From: Dastarcus helophoroides | Lineage: Eukaryota > Arthropoda > Insecta > Coleoptera > Bothrideridae | Length of the DNA stretch: 64,000 bases | Direction: 5' to 3' | Assembly: GCA_028583605.1 (NCBI GenBank) | Contig: CM053331.1 | Span: 18,336,857-18,400,856, forward strand | Shown: piece after piece, positions 1 to 11,420 of the stretch | How the letters are laid out: the number at the start of each line of letters is the position of its first letter | How positions within the stretch are numbered: the first letter of the stretch is position 1 | Notes under the pieces: generated by a model | The model's database searches: none | The model's input: the letters and a program-made list of their open reading frames with translations, nothing else | Told to the model about the DNA's origin: nothing | Program-made: the position numbers and the translations under genes

Positions 1-305
1 TCTCGAGATTCGAGATGACGTAGTAACTTGGCTTTATAAAGTTGGCGGCATTGGCCGACATATTTGTTTGTGTTTATGTTGTCAATTTTCTTTCATAATT
101 GACGCGTTGAATATTTGAGGTATTGCTTTGTTCCAAAATTAGTACCATTATTATTACTCACCTGGAATTTGTAAGTCAATACAAACACAAAATCATCGCA
201 GAGGACGACATAAAAATGAGGTATTCATTTCCCCCCATTAAAATGATGCATATAATCGAGCGAAAGTAGTCTTGGGTGCCACTATTTATTAAATTTTCAT
301 TGCAG

Positions 306-594
306 TGGAGGCCGCATGGGTATGCCACAGATGAATGGCAATAATAGAAGACCTCAAAATATAAACCGAATACCTTCTATTGAAAAGCCGACATGTGCTC
401 AGCATGACGATTTAATAAAATATATTCATGATTCTTGGTTTAAAGTTTCACAAGAAATAGATAGAAATTCTGGAAGTTCAGTGGTCTATTACAAAGAGGA
501 AAATCATAATTTAAAAAATTTTGAACCATTTGATCTTAATGCATATTGGGGTCAACGACTAGTCCAAAACGAACAGCAGACGCAGCATTCATAG
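306..594 (+). CDS. MCRIP (FAM195) family protein, last coding exon
   Basis: The exon opens after a good acceptor (tttcattgcag, ending at 305) and reads GGRMGMPQMNGNN onward to a TAG at 592-594. The conserved parts of the family are visible: an AQHDDLIKYIHDSW helix in the middle, then SVVYYKE and the near-terminal block NFEPFDLNAYWGQRLVQN. Vertebrate MCRIP1/2 are small nuclear/stress-granule proteins that bind the corepressor CtBP under MAPK control; that role is transferred from the family, not seen here. The Met at 316 is probably not the true start, because the frame stays open up to the splice acceptor and family members have further N-terminal residues. The earlier exon or exons were not recognised in bases 1-305. 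There is no obvious damage. Confidence 0.8.
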
Positions 595-1978
595 CATTCT
601 TATATTTGACAAATTATTTTATATTTTTGACTATTTTACAATGTATTCTGATTAATCTACAATTGTTGTTACTGGATTCTTTATTATGCCCTTCATATAT
701 TCAGTATTAGGATTATATATTATTTTAAATTAAATTTATTTTTGTAGAATACTGCAATTTTATAATTTTTATATATATATGTCTTATCTGACAAAGTGCT
801 TGGTTACATTTGTTATTACTTTTGTAATTTGCAGTAATTTGAATTTGATATTACACATTCCTTTGTGGTTTCAATTATATATTTTAATTAAGCCATATTC
901 TTAAATATATTTAATTTATTTCACAATGTGTCTTTTATTTTTGGTGATAAACTTACAGATTTTATACAGGATGCTCATTTTTTGACCTGACCATCAAGAC
1001 CTCATTTATTTGAAGAATTACAATATTTGATAAAATAAGGTAAAATCAGGACTAGTCCACTGGGCCGCTCTCCAGAGCAATTTGTAGGGTTGATACCTTT
1101 TATTATTACTGCGTCAGGGCCACTGTTTAATATACTTGAACTGTCATAGAAGTTTCCTAAGTGGGGTGATGTCAACTGCTGATATAACCGGAAGTTCTAC
1201 AGCTTTGAGAATATTTTAGTTGTGTTAGCCTGGTCAACCTTGCTAAGTTGTTAAGTTTCCAAATTTTTTAGATAAGTATTTTGTCAGATATCGATCTCAT
1301 CGATTTCCGGTGAGACACATTGTACAATGAGCTACACTCCATAAATATATTTTTTGCATGAAAATATGAAGATTTAAATAAATTTTCCTTGATATAAAAT
1401 TGGTTTATTTAGTAGTTACTGGAGAAAATATTTTCTTATTTCACTTATTTACTATAATTTATTATTTTTTTTGGATCGTCTATTTGCACAAACAAAAAAA
1501 GAAAAATAAACCGAAATACCCCAAAATATTGAAGATTACCAAAAATACCTATTGTGAGAAACCAAAGCTGAGTCATATTGTTTACGTTAAGAGGCGGCAA
1601 TCGACGGTGAAGGAAAGAATTCGAACCCCAGCTTGTCCCGGCTGCGGGGATACTCTCCCAGCGTCTCTCGGGCCTGGCAGAAGTGGCTCACTTCTTAATT
1701 AATATTCTAAGTTTATGTTATTTTTTGTTTTATCGTAATTACAATTGTCGCTACCGTTATTAATTGGTGTTTAAATTGTGGAGGAGGAATCCGAACCTAA
1801 CAGTATCATCCTAACATGGTCATTTATTCTAGCATTCACGTCGCCGCGAACAAAATGCAACATTTCATTTAAAGTAAAAAAAAATGAAGTTACCGCAGAA
1901 AGAAAGCTAGAAAAAGTTCACATTTCCAATTTAAAATCGAAATTTTGGGAAAATAACGTAAAAATTGTTAGTTGAAAT
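595..1978. other. A/T-rich stretch downstream of the MCRIP exon
   Basis: This probably includes the 3' untranslated region of the MCRIP gene. AATAAA-like words occur, but none is decisive. Around 1050-1150 a short open stretch reads GRSPEQFVGLIPF and ends at TAG; I do not recognise it. At 1585-1690 there is a more GC-rich patch with a GGGGTTCGAATTC-like word on the minus strand, suggestive of a tRNA B box but without a matching A box. Confidence 0.4.
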
Positions 1979-2629
1979 TTGACATTTTTGACTGAACTTC
2001 GAGAAACCCGGGCAATCCCTTGGTGGAACGAGCAACTCGAAACACTCAGATCTCACTCAAACAAGCTCTTCAACAAAGCGAAGAAGACAAAACTGGTACG
2101 TGACTGGGAGGCTTACCACAACCAACGGAAACAATACAAAAAACTTATTCGCAAGGGACAAAGGGAGAAATGGAGAGAATTCTGTAGTGACATAAAGTCT
2201 GCTTCATCAGTTTCCCGACTAAAAAAGATATCTCTAAAGGTCCAATCCAACAGGTAAGCATGATAAAGCGGGCCTAGGTCTATATTCTAGCACATTCGCA
2301 CAAATAGCTTCAGAGCTACTAAACACGCACTTTCCAGGATGCAGCGTTATACCAGGCCATAAGTGGCATGAGCAGTCAGCCTATCACCTTAGAAATAGGG
2401 ACTGGGAGCTGGCTGTTTAGATGGTAAATGACACAAAAGTGAACTGGGCCGTACAATACTTTGCTCCCTTCAAATCGCTCAGATTGGACGGTATCTACGA
2501 TGCCCCGCTTCAGTGGGGAATGGTGTGATACAAAAATACCTGGGGCATGTATTGCCCTTAAATTCATATCCCGAGAATGGAGGAAAGTCAAAGTAATTTT
2601 TATCCCAAAAGTCTTTCCTACTGAAGGCG

Positions 2630-3010
2630 TTGGAGAAGTTATGCGACAGCTATGTAAGGGATAGCCTCTATGTACATTACCCCTTACACCCAGATCAACT
2701 TGCTTTTACTTCCAGCTGGTCGACCGAAACTGCGCTACATTTCGCAGTTAGCAGAATCGACAGATCGCTAGAAGTAAAAGAACACACCCTGGGTTTATTC
2801 CTGGACATAGCAAGTGCTTTTGATTTACTTAACTTCGATAGCATTTATCTGGCACTTGAGCGTTGCGGCATTAAACCCACGTTACAGGAACTGATACAAC
2901 ATATACTTGAGGGGCGAGCAATACAAGTTACAGTAGGAGACTATACGGTCAGAGGAATCGCAAGTAAGGGATGCCCGCAAGGGGTGTATTATCCCCCCTT
3001 ATATGGTTAA
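2630..3010 (+). pseudogene. LINE reverse transcriptase fragment
   Basis: This is the best preserved RT piece of the element at 1979-4860. It reads HPDQLAFTSSWSTETALHF, then FLDIASAFDLLNFDSI (first catalytic Asp in FLDIASAFD), then ASKGCPQG followed by frame loss at TAG/TAA stops near 3008. The YxDD active-site block that should follow is not readable, so the palm is incomplete. The minus-strand frame across 2949-3269 is a shadow. Confidence 0.75.
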
Positions 3011-4047
3011 TCATATCGGATGATATAACCATTCTTTCAAGGAGTACTCTTAGAGTTAATGTAAGACGCCCTAAATATACTCGAGAAATGGTATTCCATA
3101 GCATTCCGTAGCAGCAAACCCTGCAAAGACGAAAATGGTTCTTTTCACGACAAACATTTCCTAAACTTATGGGATCCCAACTCGGTTTGTCAAATTGAGT
3201 GAAATATCTTGGTACTGATCTTGACAGCAAACTGAGCTGGAAGTACCATATTGAAAATAAATTAAACAAAGCCTACAATATCTTCCGGCATCTTCTGGCA
3301 ATGCCGTATTTAAATTAGTAGAAAATCTGCATCCTCATGCCCCCTAGCGAGATGCAGAGGATATCTTTCGGTCCTCAGAAATTAAGGGCAGGGGGGCGTG
3401 AACATAAAACACCAAAGATCAGCTTTAAGATAGTAAAATACTAAACTTCTCTTTCCTTGTTTTGGTGTATTCACCTAGTGCTACCTCATTCGCAGATTCT
3501 CCTTCGTAGGTTGCTTGAATCCCAAAAATATAGGACACGACAACCTGGACCAAAGAGAGCCTTATAGATCTGTTGACAAATGGGTAGTACTAACGTAGGT
3601 GAACGAGCAGTATCAGCATCAGCTCTCGTTAGGGAAATGTTTTGACGAAAGAAATGAGAACTTCTTGCCAGTTTCTAATTTTAATTTAAATGTTTTTTTT
3701 TTGTGCTAAGTCATGCTTAGCCACTTCTTAAGCCAGAAAATTTTGGGAAATTAATAAGCGACGTACTATATACGAGCGAAAGAGTTAAACAAAGAATGTC
3801 AGATTACTTGTGCTTAATGAATTCTCTTAATTTTCTAAAGAAATATTCCTCTCAGATTTATGTCCAGCAAATTTAAACAAGTCAAAACAAACAGGTTCAC
3901 TTTTATTTTGTTGTATTATGTTTAAGAACACTTGAAAACCAGTGACTGGAAATTTTGTCAATTTATTTGTTGACCTATTGTAATAAAATTTTGAGGTCAA
4001 TTGTTGTTTGAATTTGATAACTCGCTCATCACAATATTAAGTTAGAG

Positions 4048-4680
4048 AAATACTCTACAATCTTCCAAGCGAAGATGTTGGGAATTTTATATAGCGCCGA
4101 ACAAATGACGCAACTGAACATTACAGAAAAATATATCGAAATAAAGACGGACAGCCAGGCAGACCTTAAGGCTCTGAGGAATGTGAAAATAAACTCAGTG
4201 CTAGTATGGAACTGCCACCTACCTTTAGAACATCTATCACAGGAGAATGCAATTGATCTAATATGAATCAAATGACACTCTGGGAAAGAGGGAAACGAAT
4301 GCGCTGACAAACTGGCGACGGAGGGTTGGGAGGGATAATTCATTGGACCAGAACCAACCCTTTTTCTGGCTAGATCAACCGTAAGATCCCTACTTAACGA
4401 AGAAATCCATCGTAAACACAAAGCTCAATGGGCATCAATAACAACATGTCGACAGACTCACGCGTTCATTAGAATGTCATGCAGGGAAAGGGCAAAACCA
4501 TGGCTATAACTTTCAAGAAATAAACTTCTAGGGATTTGGACAGGTCACTCTCAATTAAACAAATACCTCCACAGAATGGGAATTATAAACGACCCGAGTT
4601 GTAGGGGGTGTTTAGAAGAAGATGAGAGTGTCGAGTACGTGATGTGTTACTGTCCGGCACTAGCAGAGGATCCACGCTGA
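4048..4680 (+). pseudogene. LINE RNase H domain and cysteine-rich C-terminus
   Basis: The frame begins YSTIFQAKMLGI, the usual entry into a LINE RNase H domain, and continues IEIKTDSQADLKAL (catalytic Asp in TDSQA). After a TGA at 4264-4266 it goes on as HSGKEGNECADKLA, which is the GH-GNE-AD-LA block with Trp-Val-Pro-Gly partly lost. Further on come LNKYLHRMG and CRGCLEEDESVEYV, the C-terminal zinc-knuckle motif, then CPALAED. At least three in-frame stops show that it is inactive. It removes template RNA in active relatives. Confidence 0.8.
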
Positions 4681-4939
4681 GGGACTTCTGGCCTAGTGTG
4701 GCCAGTTTGAGAGAACGTTCTTCAGTTTCTCAACAAGGTTGCGTGGCTGAATGAATGACCAAGTACACCTCAATCACGGGGACAGAACAATTGGCCCGGA
4801 AAGGGTGGCCTAGGTGCTGGCCTAAACTTTAGGCAACCCACCTCAAATCCATCAAATCTCAATATAAAAACGTAATTATCGAGCTACATGTTTTGTCACT
4901 TTTGTACAAATTCCAATCGAATCTTTATCCACTGTATTA

Positions 4940-5400
4940 AAAGTTAAACTTTACCTTTTGATGGCTACATTTTTTTTTGATAATTTTAAAATTGGAGCTT
5001 ATTTCCAGTATGAAAATCGAAATTTTGATAAAAAAAGTCCAATATCGATCTATCGTCGAAAATATATTCGTGACAAAATTTTAATCTAACCTTTATTTCT
5101 TTTTTCAAATGTGTTTTTTAAATTGTTACTTCTGAAAACGGGTCTAACCCTTTTTAATGAAATGTCGATTTTAACCCTACACTCAACATTTTTTTGGAAT
5201 TGTTCTAAAATTCAAGACACTGTCAATATCGAAAATTTAACTTCAATCTTAAAATTTGGATTTTAGTCCCCAAAAATTGTACATTTACAGAAAAATGTTT
5301 GAAAAAGATCAAAATATTCGAATCTAAAAGTCAAACGAAGTTGAAAACGGGAAATTTTGAAAAAAAATGTCAATTTTTAGAGAAATAAGAGCACGGGGGT
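4940..5400. repeat. Degenerate A/T array (TTTCGAAATTTTGA-like words)
   Basis: Runs of T and A broken by words such as TTCAAATTT, GAAAATTTGA and TTCGAAT recur about every 20 bases without exact copies. The same texture recurs at 8758-11040, 20980-24480, 43195-43560 and 57890-60650. No coding capacity is seen. Confidence 0.55.
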
Positions 5401-5477
5401 TCAACTTTGGCACGAAATTCAAATATACTGTTTGTAGCGCCTTCCCACGCAGTAACCGGAACTACCGCCCATTTATA

Positions 5478-5504
5478 CATATATATATATATATATATAT
5501 ATAT
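5478..5504. repeat. (TA)n microsatellite
   Basis: Uninterrupted AT/TA dinucleotides, about 13 units. Confidence 0.95.
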
Positions 5505-5595
5505 GTAAATTAAATATATGTGTATAGTTCCTAAATTTGTGTGCGGTGGCGCCTGAGAACGTAAACAAATTTAACTGTCATTGGATTTGGATGGA

Positions 5596-5652
5596 ATGGA
5601 GGACGAAAACATGTCATCTTCGAGCAAAATTTTAAATAGTATTGAAAATAAG
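5596..5652 (+). CDS. Candidate first coding exon, gene unknown
   Basis: ATG at 5596 opens a frame MEDENMSSSSKILNSIENK that runs into a near-perfect donor, AAG|GTAAGTG, at 5652/5653. The preceding ~80 bases are less A/T-rich (GTGCGGTGGCGCC) than the surroundings, as expected of a promoter-proximal 5' untranslated region. The intron would start in phase 0. I do not recognise the peptide and found no convincing next exon on this strand in the window. It may instead be internal sequence of the inverted-repeat element that surrounds it. Confidence 0.3.
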
Positions 5653-7264
5653 GTAAGTGATCTCTGCGGGGATTACTGGTAAGTAGAAAATTGTATTTAT
5701 TTGTGGAAGTGAAGTATCGATCGCAATGACATCCCCGACTTCGGAAAAAAAACTGCTGAATCCCAAGCTGCCGGAATGTTTATAGAAATGGCGACTATAA
5801 CAATAAACTGTTTTGTGATTACCAAAAGCAAAAATAAGAAAAACATTTTAAAAAATAAGATTTAATGTAATCCGAATATACACTGTTTGCACATTGACAA
5901 AGTTAATGATGCTAAAATTCACTTCTAACATTTTGTAAAATATCTGTAGGTATTTGTCGGATCGTTTGCTTAATAATGTGTCAGAGACATGATATTTTCT
6001 TTCTAATGAGAATATTATTATTACTACTTTACAGTGAAAATACAGTGATAAATAAATGTATCCAAAATATCTTATTGTCATTACTGCCCCAACAAATGCC
6101 TCCTGATATTTGAAAAAATGTTGGAAATTTTATTGTCAGTATGGACTTTGTCAACATGCATGGAGCATACATGGACCTCATTAACATTAAAAGCTACTTT
6201 TTTTCTTATTTTTGTCTTTGATGATTAGATATTCAACCAAGGGATTTAAGATATTTCATTTGGAAAAAAAAGAATTGAGGTTTTTTCTGACCTCCTGTAG
6301 TGAGGAAAATGCAAAAACGACTAAAATGTTGCAATCTTTTAAACAAAAATCGATCTGTTTCGGCAGGCACACCCCCTCGTAGCAAGAAAATTGTACCCTA
6401 AAAGGTGTCAAACTTTCAACAAAAATCAACCAGAAATTATGTGGAAAAAGTTTTCGCTGCTTTACTTGATTTATTTTAGTTAAATTCACTATCCAGTATA
6501 TTATAAGTTATCTGTATCAATATTTAACTTCTAGAGAAATCTTGAAGCAGTTGAACTGATAAATACATTTTAAAATTATTACAAATATTTAAATATGACC
6601 TTATATACATGTATGAATATACATATTTAATAAAAATATTTAATGTTAAAATGACAGTTTATTTTTTTACACCTCATACTTGAAATTGTTTTGAAATTTC
6701 CATTCACGTTGGTCACTTTTGTTTAATCTTTAAAAACAGTAGTGCAATCCAACTGAATGGACATTTCAAAACAGTTTAAAATTAATTTTGGATTTAAATT
6801 TATAAGTCGGTAATGCAAGGTAACTGCAACGTGGCTGCAGTCGATAATACAATTTCCTAATTTTATGGCAATAGTTCCGGTCCCTGCGTGGGATGGCCGT
6901 TTTCAAAATAAAAAGCACAGAGTTGACACTCTTAACCTTTCTCTATGAATAAGAGTAAGAAGTTTCGAGTTTTATTTAAAAATTTCGACTTCAATTTTGA
7001 TATTTTGATGTGCATCGCGAAAAGCTTCCACTCTGTATCTGGACAAAAATTGGGGTTATCCGTCTCTAGAACGGACCTGATCCTGGTTTTATTTTTCTCG
7101 ATTAACAAAAAAAAACACTAACACTTGTTACGGCTCTGATTATTTTGCAAAATGCAAAACACATTTTCAGACACAAACAAAGACTAGACCCATTCAGATT
7201 TGAGATAAACACAAACATAACTAGTTAACCATAGACTATTTTTACCAAGTCCGCCTTTCAGAAT

Positions 7265-7817
7265 CTAGGATTTCTTTTTAGAATTAAAAGGTACTTCATA
7301 TCTCATCAGCTACTCACAGTATACTAAGCTCAAGTTGGGCCGATACTAGAATACTGTTCTCATGTTTGGAGGGTAGGCTTTAGCTCTTTGGATTCAATTC
7401 AAAGAAGAGCGATTCACCTAATTGATAACGAGAATTTGACCGATTCTCTCGAAACACTAGAGCACAGGCGGATGGTTGGTGACTTATCTCTTTTTGCAAG
7501 TACTTTCATGGGAGATACTCGCAGGAACTAATAAGATTGATCCCCTAAGGGCAAGATTTTTGAGGCGTACAAGACAGTCGGACACAGCAAATCCTTGTGC
7601 GGTCCAACTTGATTCAGTGAGGACTTCTGTCTACGGAGACTGTTTTTTCTATAGAACTTCCAAGTTATGGAACTTGTTACCGAAAGGAGTTTTCCCCAAA
7701 AATTACAATTTATCCTTGTTTAAGAAGGCGGTTCATCGCCATCTATCCTTGTTTCCGCATGCTACTCGCGGTGCTTTGAAGAGATCGTATCGTTTATGTA
7801 TAACAGAAACAGACTAG
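7265..7817 (+). pseudogene. LINE RT C-terminal fragment (Jockey/CR1-like)
   Basis: The strand encodes the tail that follows the RT domain in many insect LINEs: QVGPILEYCSHVWR, then SLDSIQRRAIHLID, HRRMVGDLSLF, RRTRQSDTANPCAVQLDSVR, and the terminal block SKLWNLLPKGVFPKNYNLSLFK. Frameshifts and a double stop near 7527-7535 break it between the first and second halves. A related, more decayed copy lies at 29150-29690. It ends head-on against a minus-strand RT fragment of the same LINE type, overlapping at about 7795-7817. Confidence 0.75.
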
Positions 7818-8397
7818 GAGATAGGACAGCGAATGTCTCGGATGAGATGCCATCGACGATGACCTGAAGAGATCTGTCAGCGAGGAAACTAGATCACAAA
7901 TGACAAAGTCCAGGAAAAAGACCATAGGATGTTAATTTGGCGAGAAGAGATCGGTGCCAGACTCTGTTGAAGGCCTTTGAGGTATCCGATGCCACAATCC
8001 TAGCCTCGCCATGTTTTTCCATAGCTGAGTTACAGATATGAGTAATACATGCCAGAAGATGGCCGGTTAGGTGTTGTTTGAAACCGTATTGCCTATCCGA
8101 GATGATTCTATTCTCCGCCAGATATTTAAGAATCTCGATGTTGATAACCTTTTCCATCCATTTGGATATAACGGACAACAAAGATATAGGGCGATAGTTC
8201 TTAGCCAAATTCCTTTATCCCTTTTTAGGTATAGGCTGCATCCTAGAAGATTTCCAGATGTTAGAGAATACATCTTTGTTGTAAAAGAATGTGAATAATT
8301 TGCTTAGGTCAGGAATCAACTCTGGAGCGCACTTCTTAACAACAATAGCGGGGATGCCGTCAAGGCCAGAAGTTTCATGTGTCGAGCTTAGAGGATT
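7795..8397 (-). pseudogene. LINE reverse transcriptase fragment
   Basis: Reading the minus strand from 8397: HETSGLDGIPAIVVKKCAPE (the S-GLDGIP entry of RT), then after a frameshift near 8215 AKNYRPISLLSVISKWMEK, QYGFKQHLTGHLLACITHI, and SDTSKAFNRVWHRSLL, where the usual F-D-SKAFD catalytic motif has become SDTSKAFN, replacing its last Asp. The frame continues past 7894 as VDGISSETFAV, then LSPSLFLLY; the intervening VPQGS motif has been deleted. Inactive. Confidence 0.75.
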
Positions 8398-8510
8398 TGA
8401 TCCCGGGATTCTGAATTTCGGGATCCCGAGATCCTGACCGCTTTTTAATCCCGAAATTTTTGGGATTAAGTTTTTTTGATCCCGGGATTTTCGAGATTGA
8501 CATCTATTTA
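8398..8510. repeat. Cluster of CCCGGGAT / GGGATCCCG palindromic words
   Basis: Words GATCCCGGGATT, TTCGGGATCCCGAGATCC, AATCCCGAAATTTTTGGGATT and GATCCCGGGATTTTCGAGATT follow each other over about 110 bases. Each is close to self-complementary around ATCCCGGGAT. It sits immediately upstream (in minus sense) of the RT fragment. Confidence 0.7.
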
Positions 8511-8757
8511 AAAAAGTTGTAAAATAGACTGCATCTATCGAAGCGCTCAATGTCAATGTTTTCAACAATACTCTTCTATCATTTTAATATAAAATGAAAG
8601 AAGTTTTAGTCCAAACAAGCAGCACTAAAGATTTAATGATGAGACAACAGACGCGCTGTTATTTCTCAAATTAAGGGAGAGTAAGGGGGTCAATAGAGTG
8701 TGACATCGTGTGTCAAGGGCGAGACGAGTCATAGGCTTCGTGGCGTCACAAAGTTCC

Positions 8758-11040
8758 GACTTTTTTTTGAAAAATTTTACCTTTTTAAAAGTTTCGAATA
8801 TTTTCTAAAATGCTTTCTTAAAAATATAGACTTTTTGAAAATTTAGATTTCAATTTCGATATTTTTTTGGAAAATTCCACTTTTAAAAAATTTGACATTT
8901 TCTATTAATTTCGATACTTTTCGACATTTTTTTTGAAAATTTCTTCATTTTTCTGCTTTAATCTTTTTCTCGAAATTTAAACTTTTTGTGAATACAAACT
9001 CTTTCGAAAAAAATTACTTTTTTCAAAATTTCGATACTTTTCTAAAATTTTGAAAAAAGTAAATATATCAGAGAATCGATATTCACAAAAAATTTAATTT
9101 TCAAGAAAAAGGTTTTTGCTTTTCTAACACTTTTGACTTATTTGAGAAAAATTTTCGACTAAATATTTTCAAGATTTTACTTTTTTTGAAAATTTTGATT
9201 TTTTTCAAGTATTGATTTTTTCGAAAATTTAGGTTTTTTTAAAATATTGAATTTTTTAAAGATTTTGTTATATGTTTGAAAATTATCATTTTATTCGAAA
9301 ATGTCAAGTTTTTTGTAAGCTAGACTTTTTCCAAAATTTGTACTTTTTAAAGTTTTAAAACTTTTGCAAAATTTCACTTCACAAATTAAAATATTGTGAA
9401 AATTTCTATATTTTTTTAAATTATAAAAAATTTTGGTTATTTTTAAAACTGTTGACTTTGTTAGTTTTCAGCTATTAGTTTTCAAAATTTTGAGTTTTTT
9501 CACACTACATTTTCTAGTTTCTTCAAAATTCCATTTTTTTGGAGAATTTCAATTGTTTTTCTTTGAATCGGGAAATTTTTTAATATCAAATTTTTTGAAA
9601 ATGTCCACAATTTTATTTGAAAATGTTGATTTTATTTGGAAATTTCAAAACTGTTTCAAAATTTCCATTTTTTTAACTTTCCAACTAAAATTTTCGATTT
9701 TATAAAAAATGTTTTATTTTTTTAAAATTTCAGCTATCCAAAATTTTGATTTTTTCAAAAATTTTTACTTCAAAATTTGAACCATTTTTTGAACTTTTCT
9801 AATAATTTTCTTCAATTTGAAGAAAAAAAATTTCGTTTTACTTTGAAAATTTGACCAAACATTTTTCAATTTTTTAAAATCTCGAATTTTTTTTCAAAAT
9901 CTTGACCATTTTTGAAATTTTATTTCACTAATTTCCAAGATTATTATATATTATATATTATATATTGAAAATTACAAATTTAAAAAAAAAATTCTTCAAA
10001 TGTTCAAATTTTTAAAATGTCAATTTCTTCAAAGTGTTGAAATTTTTTTTATAATTTCGATTACTTTTTAAAAGTCTTATGAATTTTAATTTTCCATGAA
10101 ATTTTTTACGTTATCCAAAATTAGGATATTTTCGAAAATTTAACTTTTTTTTGAAAATTCTCATTGTTTTCAAAATTTGAACCTTTTATTTGAAAAATTC
10201 AGATTTGACTTTTTGTCTTTTTTAAAATTCAACCTTTTTTGACAATTTCGTCTTATTTTCTAAAATTTGGACTTTTTCAAAAATTTCCTTTTGTCCAAAA
10301 TCACAATATCTTTCGTTTCGAGATGAAATTCGAAGGTTAGACCATTTTTTGGAAATGTTATTTTAAAACATGAATCATCCTAATAAATTTTTTATTATCA
10401 TGAAAATTTGTGCTTAAAAAAACCCTATTTTTTAAATAAAATTTTTTAAACCACAAAATTCGAGAATTTCTTCAATAAATTTCAAGTTTATCGAAATCTC
10501 TTCTATCTCCTTCTGAAACTTTCCAGTTCAAGTTCAAAAGTTTTATTATTTTTTTTAAGTCAACGGTAATATGAAAACTGAAAGTTTAAATTCAAAATTT
10601 CAACTTTTTTCAAAATTTCGAATTTTTTCGAAAATTTCGCCACTTTTTCAAATTTTCGGAATTTTTAAAATTGTCCATTTCTTCAATGTTTGAATTTTCT
10701 TTTCAAAATACCCATGTCTTTTAACAGCTTTTTTCCGGAAATTTTAACTTTCTACGAAAATTTTAACTTTTCTTAAAATTCTGCGCCTCATCTTCAATTT
10801 TTCAAATTTTTTTCGTAAATCTTGATTTTTACAAAATTCCTACTCCTTTTCACATTGTGCTTGATTTTTTTGATAATTTTGATTTTTAAATTTCGCATTT
10901 GCCAAATTTTAGTTTTTTTTTCAAATATTTTAATTTGTCAAAAATTTTAACATTTCAAAATTTTGAGCATTTTAAAAGCTTTCAAATTTCCTTGTAATTT
11001 TGGTTTTTCTTAAATATTTAGTCTATTCTACATTTTTGAA
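8758..11040. repeat. 2.3 kb degenerate A/T array, T-rich on plus strand
   Basis: Words of the type ACTTTTTTCAAAATTTCGA recur with a loose spacing of roughly 17-22 bases over the whole stretch. Plus-strand T runs alternate with AAAATTT and the variants TTCGAAAATTT and GAAAATTTTGA. No unit is repeated exactly, so it is an old or continually mutating array. All reading frames within it are low-complexity translations. It lies between minus-strand RT (7795-8397) and minus-strand endonuclease (11060-11420) of a LINE. Confidence 0.7.
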
Positions 11041-11059
11041 AATTTGAAAATTCCAAGAT

Positions 11060-11420
11060 TTTTTTTATTCAGATTTTCTTTCAAAGCTGAATCATAATCA
11101 GCAGATTCCAGTGTTTCTTCCCGTTGACAGGACAGATCGCTTCGAGTACAGGCACAAATTCCCCTCTTGTGTCGAAATGTTTTGTGCATGTCGCAATTAG
11201 GGTAGAGCAAATGGACCGTATTGATGGATTGAGTTTCTGTCAAAGACAGCACATGGGGTCTTTCATTTTGAAGGTGCTGATGGACCGACTTTAGATTTGA
11301 GTTTAGCCCCCGAATGTTACATAAATGAATTTTGAATGAATTTTTTGAAAGAGACTTGGCCTGTGACACATTAAAATTTTCCGTCGATTTTGGATTCCCT
11401 CCCACACCCGGACAACTTAA
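11060..11420 (-). pseudogene. LINE endonuclease (EEP) N-terminus
   Basis: The minus strand encodes FKIHLCNIRGLNSNLKSVHQ, then RPHVLSLTETQ (catalytic Glu of the LTET motif), then RGICACTRSDLSC, before running into low-complexity sequence. This is the start of an apurinic-type endonuclease of the Jockey/CR1-like LINE group. Only about the first 90 of ~220 residues survive. Order and strand fit a single minus-strand element with the RT at 7795-8397, now separated by the A/T array. Confidence 0.7.

Larger units (their letters stand above)
1979..4860 (+). mobile_element. Decayed LINE with RT and RNase H (I/LOA/R1-like)
   Basis: Fragments of one non-LTR retrotransposon lie in order on the plus strand. 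1999-2255 encodes the region between endonuclease and RT (PWWNEQLE, then a basic helix). 2640-2990 encodes RT palm motifs (FLDIASAFD, in place of the usual F-D-AFD, then GIASKGCPQG). 3200-3310 encodes the post-palm YLGTDLDSKLSWKYHIENKL. 4048-4680 encodes RNase H and the zinc-knuckle tail. The 3' untranslated region probably ends near 4860. Many frameshifts and stops separate the pieces, and 3430-4040 has no recognisable coding. LINEs of this layout nick target DNA and copy their RNA in place; this copy is dead. Clade assignment is tentative. Confidence 0.8.
5428..6898. repeat. Segment bounded by ~35-bp inverted repeats
   Basis: Near 5438-5470 the plus strand reads TCCCACGCAG..ACCGGAACTA..GCC. 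The reverse complement of 6858-6895 reads TCCCACGCAG..ACCGGAACTA..GCC with the same spacing, two mismatched bases at each dotted position. This is the layout of a 1.47 kb terminal-inverted-repeat element, although no clear target duplication or transposase is seen. The interior holds a TA microsatellite (5478-5504) and the candidate exon at 5596-5652. The repeats could also be two unrelated copies of a short dispersed motif. Confidence 0.45.

Noticed and set aside
1400..1702. 100-codon frame downstream of the MCRIP gene
   Set aside because: First half is low complexity, second half crosses a GC-rich patch; no family recognised and no splice context.
8071..8298. Plus-strand frame over the RT fragment
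   Set aside because: Shadow of the minus-strand LINE frame.
7265..8397. Twin-priming inversion of a LINE
   Set aside because: Twin priming leaves the inverted 5' part on the side away from the 3' end, giving diverging pieces; here they converge tail to tail.
9433..9705. Open frame rich in Phe, Leu and Ser inside the A/T array
   Set aside because: It is a translation of the T-rich repeat, with no motif.
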